A DNA stretch of 17,829 bases from an uncultured Clostridia bacterium (lineage in GTDB: Bacteria; Bacillota; Clostridia; TANB77; CAG-508), in NCBI GenBank assembly GCA_934155165.1, contig CAKPGS010000027.1:1-17829 (forward strand), read 5' to 3'. The translations under genes and the position numbers were made by a program. Within the stretch, counting starts at the first letter, position 1, and every line of letters starts with the position of its first letter. Below, in pieces: positions 7,592 to 13,179 of the stretch. The notes under the pieces were generated by a model. The model did not search any database, was not told the DNA's origin, and saw only the letters and a program-made list of their open reading frames with translations.

Positions 7592-8230
7592 ATGAAAAAA
7601 GAAGAAAATGTTTTAAAATATTATGTATTATGTAACAAATTAAAAGATATAATCAGAACTGGTTGGAAAGATTGGAATGTAGAAAGAATTAGATTAGAAA
7701 GTGTTGCAGAGCATATATTTGGTGTACAAATGTTAGCTATTGCAATGAAGTCTGAATATGAATATGATATAAATATTATGAAGGTAATATTTATGTTAGC
7801 AGTTCACGAATTGGAAGAAATATATATAGGAGATTTAACTCAATTTCAAGTTTCTAAAGAAGAAAAAAAGAAAATAGGTCATGAAGCAGTATCTAAAGTA
7901 TTAGATGGTTTACTTGATAAAAAGGAAATTGAGAATATAATCTTAGAATTTGATGATAGAATAACAAACGAGGCTAAGTTTGCATATCAATGTGATAAAC
8001 TAGAATGTGACCTGCAGTGTAGATTGTATGATGAGGAGAATTGTGTAGACTTGAATAATCAAAATTCTAATACTACTTTCAGAGATTCTAGAGTTCAAAA
8101 ATTATTAAAAGATGAAATATCATGGTCGGAAATGTGGTTAAAGTTTGGACAAGAATCTTATAATTATGATGAAAATTTTACAAATGTGTCAAATTATGCT
8201 ATAAATCATAGTATAAAAGAACTTATTTAA
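7592..8230 (+). CDS. HD-domain (YfbR-like) phosphohydrolase with HE variant
   Basis: A 212-aa soluble protein of the HD_3/YfbR-like group, whose known members are metal-dependent 5'-deoxynucleotidases. Motifs in order: RLESVAEHIFG with the first His (H41); AVHELEEIYIGDL, where the family HD pair sits (H72, E73 here) with a following Asp (D81); and CDKLECDLQC, matching the conserved DKLE block (D135). The Asp of HD is Glu, which could still bind a metal but is unusual. The start at ATG 7592 is set by GGGAG at 7581-7585 and by the promoter. The NUDIX gene begins 19 bases after the stop, so the two probably form an operon acting on nucleotides (inference). The exact substrate is unknown. Confidence 0.75.
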   Translation: MKKEENVLKYYVLCNKLKDIIRTGWKDWNVERIRLESVAEHIFGVQMLAIAMKSEYEYDINIMKVIFMLAVHELEEIYIGDLTQFQVSKEEKKKIGHEAVSKVLDGLLDKKEIENIILEFDDRITNEAKFAYQCDKLECDLQCRLYDEENCVDLNNQNSNTTFRDSRVQKLLKDEISWSEMWLKFGQESYNYDENFTNVSNYAINHSIKELI

Positions 8231-8249
8231 AAATATGGAGGTTAAATAT

Positions 8250-8678
8250 ATGAAAAGATATGTATTATTGTTATTATTTACAAAAGATTTTAAAAAAGTA
8301 TTGTTAATAAAAAGAAATAAAAAGCCATATGCTAATTTATATAATGGTATCGGAGGGAAAATTGAAAATAATGAAACGGTTATTGAGGCTACAATTCGTG
8401 AATGTAAAGAAGAAACTAACATACAGATTTCCGAACCAAAATTGTTGGTAACTTGTACATATCCAAAATCAATTAATTCAGATGAGGATAAAGAAATGGC
8501 AGTATTATATGATTGTGTTGATGAAGTAGATGTAAAAGAAAATTATGAAGGTAGTTTTGAATGGAAAAATATTGATTTTGCTTTAGACTTTAACAATAAA
8601 CAAATTGCTGGATTATCTAATTTAGCTCAATTCATTAAGGAAATCCTTGATATTGAAGGAATTGTAAAGTTTTATTAA
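8250..8678 (+). CDS. NUDIX hydrolase (MutT-like)
   Basis: A 142-aa single-domain NUDIX protein, which would cleave a nucleoside diphosphate linked to another group, with Mg bound by the NUDIX box. The box runs from G36 to I58 and fits G-x5-E-x7-RE-x2-EE (G36, E42, R50, E51, E54, E55); the usual Gly near its end is Asn here. The N-terminus YVLLLLFTKDFKKVLLIKR is the usual first strand, and NLYNGIGGKIE is typical of MutT/8-oxo-dGTPase-like members. Start: an upstream in-frame ATG at 8235 overlaps the SD, while ATG 8250 has GGAGG at 8237-8241, so 8250 is chosen. It is the second gene after the HD hydrolase promoter. A nucleotide-pool cleaning role is likely, but NUDIX substrates cannot be told from sequence alone. 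Confidence 0.88.
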   Translation: MKRYVLLLLFTKDFKKVLLIKRNKKPYANLYNGIGGKIENNETVIEATIRECKEETNIQISEPKLLVTCTYPKSINSDEDKEMAVLYDCVDEVDVKENYEGSFEWKNIDFALDFNNKQIAGLSNLAQFIKEILDIEGIVKFY

Positions 8679-8707
8679 TTGACTTTTATGTAAAAACATG
8701 GTATTAT
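8679..8707 (+). promoter_or_regulatory. Promoter of the methyltransferase gene
   Basis: TTGACT (8679-8684), a 17-base spacer, and TATTAT (8702-8707), starting on the base after the NUDIX stop codon. The methyltransferase can thus be transcribed independently of the HD-NUDIX pair. Confidence 0.7.
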
Positions 8708-8708
8708 G

Positions 8709-8741
8709 TTAATATGTTGTGTTAATTTAACCTAATATTAA
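8709..8741. promoter_or_regulatory. Nested inverted repeats, possible operator
   Basis: An outer pair TTAATAT (8709-8715) / ATATTAA (8735-8741) encloses a perfect palindrome GTTAATTTAAC (8721-8731). They lie between the -10 box and the SD of the methyltransferase gene, where a repressor could block transcription. A+T-rich DNA produces such repeats by chance fairly often. Confidence 0.35.
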
Positions 8742-8761
8742 TTAATGTGGAGGTAATCGTT

Positions 8762-9538
8762 ATGAAAGAGCGGAACAAAGTAGCAAATATTTTTACAAAC
8801 ATTGCTCCAGAGTGGAATAACAAAGGAAATCTTATAGCGAGTTGCATTGGACAGAAGAATCCATTTAAAACCGAGTATAAAAACTGGATTCGAAACGGTA
8901 TGCGTATTTTAGATGTAGGATGTGGTGCTGGAAAGAATCTTCTCAAAATTGATTCTGAATATGAAGATTGTGAATTGTACGGAATTGATATTAGCGAAAA
9001 AATGGTTGAAATAGCTGAGCAAAATAGTGCTAATGCAAAGAATCGTATTGTTTTTGCTAATATTGATTTTCTAGAGTTTAATTCGGAGGGAAAATATGAT
9101 GTAATTATATTTAACTATGTATTACATCATATGGAAAAGCCACAACTTGCTGTTGAAAAAGCATACAGTTTACTCAAGAACAATGGACTTATTATGCTAA
9201 CAGTTCCTGGGACTGAATATTTAAAGGAAACATTTCCATATTGTCAGGGTGTTAACAATGATTCCATTGGTCGCTTTCCGAGAGAAAAAGTTGAAAATAT
9301 GTTTAAAACTTTTGAAGTAGTGCAGTTGCTATATAAGAAGTCAATGTTTTTAATGCGGTTTGATTCATATGAGCAATATATGCAATATCTTAAAAGCATA
9401 GGAACTTATCAAAAGATTGTCAATTATTCTCATAAGAAATGGAGTATGGAATTTGAACGCTTGGTTATGAATTCTTACCTGAATGCAAAATATATTACAG
9501 GTCACTATGATATGTATGTATATTTTAAGAAAGAATAG
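8762..9538 (+). CDS. SAM-dependent methyltransferase, class I, substrate unknown
   Basis: A 258-aa soluble Rossmann-fold methyltransferase. Motif I is LDVGCGAG (50-57), the acidic residue that binds the SAM ribose is D76 in YGIDIS, and IIFNYVLHHMEKP (about 115-127) is the post-II/IV region. The C-terminal third, from about residue 150, is a less conserved substrate region with FDSYEQYMQYLKSIG and ends KYITGHYDMYVYFKKE. A small-molecule substrate is more likely than DNA because no recognition domain or DPPY-type motif is seen. Start: a GTG at 8747 reads through the SD; ATG 8762 with GGAGG at 8749-8753 is better. Codon use differs from neighbours, with CGG, CGT, CGC and CCG codons that the flanking genes nearly avoid, suggesting recent acquisition. 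It has its own promoter and a strong terminator. Confidence 0.85.
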   Translation: MKERNKVANIFTNIAPEWNNKGNLIASCIGQKNPFKTEYKNWIRNGMRILDVGCGAGKNLLKIDSEYEDCELYGIDISEKMVEIAEQNSANAKNRIVFANIDFLEFNSEGKYDVIIFNYVLHHMEKPQLAVEKAYSLLKNNGLIMLTVPGTEYLKETFPYCQGVNNDSIGRFPREKVENMFKTFEVVQLLYKKSMFLMRFDSYEQYMQYLKSIGTYQKIVNYSHKKWSMEFERLVMNSYLNAKYITGHYDMYVYFKKE

Positions 9539-9542
9539 TAAC

Positions 9543-9579
9543 AGAAAAATCTTACAGGCGATGTCTGTGAGATTTTTCT
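9543..9579 (+). terminator. Strong hairpin terminator after the methyltransferase
   Basis: 15-bp stem AGAAAAATCTTACAG (9543-9557) / CTGTGAGATTTTTCT (9565-9579) with one G.T pair and a 7-base loop. The right arm contains TTTTT. This is a classical Rho-independent layout four bases after the stop codon, and it can work in both directions. Confidence 0.9.
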
Positions 9580-9580
9580 A

Positions 9581-9630
9581 TATAAATTGTAATTTTGAAA
9601 TGTAAACTCGCCTACAAATTACAATTTATA
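9581..9630. repeat. Perfect 15-bp inverted repeat before the GNAT gene
   Basis: TATAAATTGTAATTT (9581-9595) and AAATTACAATTTATA (9616-9630) are exact reverse complements separated by 20 bases. The right arm touches the SD GAGGAG (9631-9636). It starts one base after the preceding terminator. It could be an operator, a leader hairpin or a scar of a small element. No convincing promoter is seen inside it. Confidence 0.8.
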
Positions 9631-9645
9631 GAGGAGACATTAAAT

Positions 9646-10104
9646 ATGGAAATCTATAATTTAAGAGATAAAACAGAATACTTAGATGAAGTTGCAAGCC
9701 TAGAATATGAGGAGTGGGCAGATAATAAAGAAGAAAATAAACAGGAAAGAATTGAAAGAAAAAAAGCAAAGATATGTAACTCATTTGATAATAAATCTTT
9801 TTGTAAATTAATTTTAGTAGATAATAATAATTTAATAGGGTTCATATCTATTTTTCCAAAGGATTGCGAAGAAGAAAAGAAATTAACACCTTGGTATGCT
9901 ACAATGTATGTTAAAGAAGAATATAGAAACAATGGATATTCTCGAATATTAAATGATGCTATATTAAAAGAAGCTAAAAATAGAGGCTTTTCAACATTAT
10001 ATTTAAAAACAGACTTAGAAAATTATTATGAAAAATTTGGAGCAATTTTTATAAAAAAATTAAAATCAGGTGAATACTTATATAAATTTGAATTACGAAA
10101 ATAA
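9646..10104 (+). CDS. GNAT-family N-acetyltransferase
   Basis: A 152-aa single-domain acetyl-CoA-dependent acetyltransferase. The core is seen as strand 4 plus the pyrophosphate loop: ATMYVKEEYRNNGYSRILND, with R-N-N-G-Y-S (94-99) where the family has R/Q-x-x-G-x-G/A, so the last position is Ser. Strand 5 is STLYLKT, and NYYEKFGAIF is the usual C-terminal helix and turn. A charged, lysine- and glutamate-rich segment (about 25-42) precedes the core. The start is set by GAGGAG at 9631-9636 before ATG 9646; a TTG-started extension from 9595 would run through the inverted repeat and is rejected. It stands alone between hairpins. The substrate is unknown: a small amine, antibiotic or protein N-terminus are all possible. 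Confidence 0.85.
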   Translation: MEIYNLRDKTEYLDEVASLEYEEWADNKEENKQERIERKKAKICNSFDNKSFCKLILVDNNNLIGFISIFPKDCEEEKKLTPWYATMYVKEEYRNNGYSRILNDAILKEAKNRGFSTLYLKTDLENYYEKFGAIFIKKLKSGEYLYKFELRK

Positions 10105-10118
10105 ATATTATTTGTAAA

Positions 10119-10155
10119 GAAGGTAAGACGGCTATTTATTAGTCGCCTTTATTTT
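10119..10155 (+). terminator. Hairpin terminator after the GNAT gene
   Basis: CGGCTA (10129-10134) pairs with TAGTCG (10140-10145) with one G.T and a 5-base loop. AAGG upstream can extend to CCTT (10146-10149) across a bulge. TTTATTTT follows. Confidence 0.55.
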
Positions 10156-10160
10156 ATATT

Positions 10161-10175
10161 ATAGAAAATTTCTAT
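10161..10175. repeat. Short palindrome
   Basis: ATAGAAA (10161-10167) and TTTCTAT (10169-10175) are reverse complements around a single A. It lies between the GNAT terminator and the TGTAGGG palindrome. No function can be assigned. Confidence 0.4.
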
Positions 10176-10181
10176 TTTAGT

Positions 10182-10209
10182 TGTAGGGACTGATACATTA
10201 AGTATGTCC
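10182..10209. repeat. TGTAGGG-type palindrome, copy 1
   Basis: Begins TGTAGGGAC. GGAC (10187-10190) and ATAC (10193-10196) pair with GTAT (10202-10205) and GTCC (10206-10209), leaving a TG bulge and an ATTAA loop. CGCGTG and a run of T follow, so it may also stop transcription just before the next promoter. Same head and layout as 16451-16478 and 17614-17640. Confidence 0.6.
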
Positions 10210-10222
10210 GCGTGTTTTTTTA

Positions 10223-10251
10223 TTGTATTATAAAAACATATATGATATAAT
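10223..10251 (+). promoter_or_regulatory. Promoter of the flavoprotein-GT-C-polA-transglycosylase operon
   Basis: TTGTAT (10223-10228), a 17-base spacer, and a perfect TATAAT (10246-10251). Transcription would start near 10258. The TTG that could extend the first gene's reading frame is the -35 box itself, so the gene must start downstream. Confidence 0.7.
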
Positions 10252-10282
10252 TTCTAAAGTTTTAAAATATATAGAAAGAAGA

Positions 10283-11836
10283 ATGGAAATGAAGAAAATA
10301 GTAATTATAGGTGCAGGACCTGCAGGCCTTACTGCTGCATATGAATTATTAAAAAATAAGGAAGATTATGAGGTTACAATTCTAGAAGAATCAAATGAAA
10401 TAGGTGGAATTTCTAGAACTGTTAAATATAATGGAAACAGAATGGATATAGGTGGGCACAGATTCTTTTCAAAAGATGAAAGAATAATGAATTTATGGAA
10501 AGAAATTATGCCTGTTCAAGGTAAACCATCTTTTGATGATGAAATATTAGAAAGAGAAAAGCCATTAGAAAATGGTGGACCTAATCCAGAAATTGATGAT
10601 GAAGTAATGCTTGTTAGAACAAGAGTATCTAGAATTTATTATTTAAAGAAATTTTTTGACTACCCTATTAGTATGAAATTCCAAACCTTTAAAAATATGG
10701 GATTTATAAGAACAATAAAAGCAGGTTTTAGCTACCTAAAATCAACAATAATAAAAAGAGAAGAAAAATCATTAGAAGATTTTTATATAAACAGATTTGG
10801 AAAAGTATTATACAGTATGTTTTTTGAAAAATACACAGAAAAATTATGGGGAAGACATCCAAGTGAAATATCAGCAGACTGGGGTGCTCAAAGAGTAAAA
10901 GGACTTTCTATAAAAACTATTATAAAAGATATGTTCTCTAAAATATTTAAAATAAAGAATAATAAAAATACAGAAACATCATTAATAGAACAATTTTGGT
11001 ATCCTAAATATGGACCAGGCCAATTATGGGAAACACTTGCTAAAAAAGATGTTGAAAGTGGTGCAAAAATACTAAAAGGTTGTAAAGTAGAAAAAATAAA
11101 TGTAGAAAGCGGAAAAGTACATTCTATAACCTATAGAAAAGACGGGAAACAAGAAGAAATAATAGGAGACATATTTATATCTTCAATGCCTTTAAAAGAC
11201 TTAGTTTTAGGAATAAATAATACACCAAAAGAAATTAGTAAAATAGCAGAGGGATTACCATACAGAGACTTTATAACAGTAGGACTATACTTAAACAAAC
11301 TAAAATTAGAAAATAAAACAAATATAAAAACACTTGGAAACATAGTACCAGATTGTTGGATTTATGTTCAAGAGGCAGATGTAAAAATAGGAAGAATACA
11401 AATATTTAATAACTGGTCACCATATCTAGTAAAAGATGCAGAAAATAAAGTATGGATAGGTCTTGAATACTTCTGCACAGAAAATGATGAATACTGGAAT
11501 ATGAGTAAAGAAGAATTTGTAGAATTTGCTATTTCAGAACTTGTAAAAATGAATATAATAGACAAAGAAGATGTATTAGATTCACACGTAGAAAAAGTAA
11601 AAAAAGCATATCCAGCATATTTTGATACATATGAACACATAGATAAAATAATAAATTATGTAGATTCCTTTGGAAACCTATATTGCATAGGAAGAAATGG
11701 TCAACATAGATACAATAATATGGACCATTCAATGCTTACAGCAATAGAAGCGGTAAATAATATAAAAAATAATGTAGAAGACAAACACAATGTATGGAAT
11801 GTAAATACAGAAAAATCATATCATGAAAAGAAATAG
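10283..11836 (+). CDS. FAD-dependent oxidoreductase, UDP-galactopyranose mutase-like
   Basis: A 517-aa flavoprotein of the amine-oxidase / protoporphyrinogen-oxidase-like superfamily that includes UDP-galactopyranose mutase. The N-terminal dinucleotide-binding motif is KKIVIIGAGPAGLTAAYELL (GAGPAG at 10-15). It is followed by EIGGISRT and DIGGHRFFSKDERI (GGHRFF at 57-62). FFEKYTEKLWGRHPSEISADW is a block shared with mutase-like members, and the C-terminal FAD site is CIGRNGQHRYNNMDHSM. It is longer than classical mutases (about 370-400 aa), so a galactofuranose role is not certain; it may act on another lipid- or nucleotide-linked sugar. Starts at 10283 and 10289 are both possible behind weak AGAAAG-type SDs. 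It heads the operon with a GT-C protein next, which supports a glycan function (inference). Confidence 0.72.
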   Translation: MEMKKIVIIGAGPAGLTAAYELLKNKEDYEVTILEESNEIGGISRTVKYNGNRMDIGGHRFFSKDERIMNLWKEIMPVQGKPSFDDEILEREKPLENGGPNPEIDDEVMLVRTRVSRIYYLKKFFDYPISMKFQTFKNMGFIRTIKAGFSYLKSTIIKREEKSLEDFYINRFGKVLYSMFFEKYTEKLWGRHPSEISADWGAQRVKGLSIKTIIKDMFSKIFKIKNNKNTETSLIEQFWYPKYGPGQLWETLAKKDVESGAKILKGCKVEKINVESGKVHSITYRKDGKQEEIIGDIFISSMPLKDLVLGINNTPKEISKIAEGLPYRDFITVGLYLNKLKLENKTNIKTLGNIVPDCWIYVQEADVKIGRIQIFNNWSPYLVKDAENKVWIGLEYFCTENDEYWNMSKEEFVEFAISELVKMNIIDKEDVLDSHVEKVKKAYPAYFDTYEHIDKIINYVDSFGNLYCIGRNGQHRYNNMDHSMLTAIEAVNNIKNNVEDKHNVWNVNTEKSYHEKK

Positions 11837-11860
11837 CAAAATAATAACATAGGTGAAAAA

Positions 11861-13162
11861 ATGAAGATAAAAAACAAATATAGAATATTAATTTATATAA
11901 TAATTGGACTAGCCTTAGCCATTAGACTAGCATATATAATAAAAATGCCATATACAGAAAAGCAACATGATGTAGAACCAAATGGAAATGGCCTAAGCTA
12001 TATTTTTACAATATATGAAACAGGTCATTTGCCAGAAGATAATATAGGGCAACACTATCATCCACCACTACATCAAATAATATGTGCAATGTTTTTAAAA
12101 ATAACTAGTATATTTAATACAGATACAAACTTTATGTGCGAAAGCTTACAATTTGTAACTTTAATATACTCAATGGGATTGGTATTTATAGTATATAAAA
12201 TTTTGCAAGAATTACATATAAAAGAGAAATATAAAATATTAGCAATGATAGTAGTTGCATTTCATCCAACACTAATTATATTATCAGGAAGCTTAAATAA
12301 TGATTGTTTATGTTTAACATTTACAATATGGACAATACTTAGATTAATAAAATGGTATAAAAATGATAATATAAAAAATACAATATTACTTGCAATTATA
12401 ACAGGTTTATGTGTAATGGCAAAAACATCAGGGGCAATAGTTGCAATACCTATAATGTATATATTTTTATTAAAATTATATAGAAAAGTAAAAAAATCAG
12501 AAAACAAAACATTAGTAATAAAAAAATATATGTATTTATTTATATTTTTTGGATGTATTTCTTTGTCAATAGGACTATGGTATCCTATAAGAAATTATAT
12601 AGAATTTGGACAACCAATATTATATGTAATGAATCCACATAATTCTGATTTATATGTAGGAAATTACACGTTATTGCAAAGATTTTTACCGTTTTCAAAC
12701 GAAATAAATCAAATGTATTGTGATCCATGGAATCAATACAATATACCAATATTTTTGCTTAAATGTTCATTGTTTGGAGAATATAGTTGGAATACAAATG
12801 GAGCATTTGAAATTTTATATGCAACCTCTATAGTATTAAATATATACTTAATATTTGAAACTATATATTGTATTATATCTCAAATGATGAATAAAACAAA
12901 AAGAAATAAGCAATGGAAAATAGCATTTTTACTATTATTTATATTTAACATATTTAGCTATATAACAATGAATATAAAATTGCCATATGGCTGCACAATG
13001 GACTTTAGATACATTGCATCAACAGTGTTTACAGGAACAATGTTTGTAATATTCGAAATGCAAACTATAAAACAAAATAAAATAATATACGATATAATTA
13101 CTACACTAACAGTAATTATGTGTTTATCAGCAGATACAATATTGTTATTATCGCAAGTGTAA
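11861..13162 (+). CDS. GT39-like membrane glycosyltransferase (GT-C fold)
   Basis: A 433-aa integral membrane protein with about nine to ten hydrophobic segments. After the first segment come KQHDVEPNGNGLSYI (acidic site around D37), an ETGHLPEDN loop, and QHYHPPLHQIICAMFLKI (YHPPL at about 66-70). This loop pattern matches dolichyl/undecaprenyl-phosphate mannosyl- or arabinosyl-type GT39 enzymes, where the acid is catalytic and the HPP-L block starts the next membrane helix. It lacks the long soluble tail of the other two GT-C-like proteins in the window. The SD AGGTGA is five bases before ATG 11861. It follows the flavoprotein by 24 bases and precedes polA by 17, so all are probably on one transcript. 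The donor sugar and acceptor cannot be read. Confidence 0.75.
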   Translation: MKIKNKYRILIYIIIGLALAIRLAYIIKMPYTEKQHDVEPNGNGLSYIFTIYETGHLPEDNIGQHYHPPLHQIICAMFLKITSIFNTDTNFMCESLQFVTLIYSMGLVFIVYKILQELHIKEKYKILAMIVVAFHPTLIILSGSLNNDCLCLTFTIWTILRLIKWYKNDNIKNTILLAIITGLCVMAKTSGAIVAIPIMYIFLLKLYRKVKKSENKTLVIKKYMYLFIFFGCISLSIGLWYPIRNYIEFGQPILYVMNPHNSDLYVGNYTLLQRFLPFSNEINQMYCDPWNQYNIPIFLLKCSLFGEYSWNTNGAFEILYATSIVLNIYLIFETIYCIISQMMNKTKRNKQWKIAFLLLFIFNIFSYITMNIKLPYGCTMDFRYIASTVFTGTMFVIFEMQTIKQNKIIYDIITTLTVIMCLSADTILLLSQV

Positions 13163-13179
13163 AGGAAAGGAAAAGTTAA

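Noticed and set aside
8235..8249. Upstream ATG for the NUDIX gene
   Set aside because: The ATG overlaps the GGAGG that serves ATG 8250.
10223..10282. TTG start extending the flavoprotein by 20 residues
   Set aside because: The TTG is the -35 box of a well-formed promoter and has no SD; the family normally begins right at KKIVIIGAGPAG.
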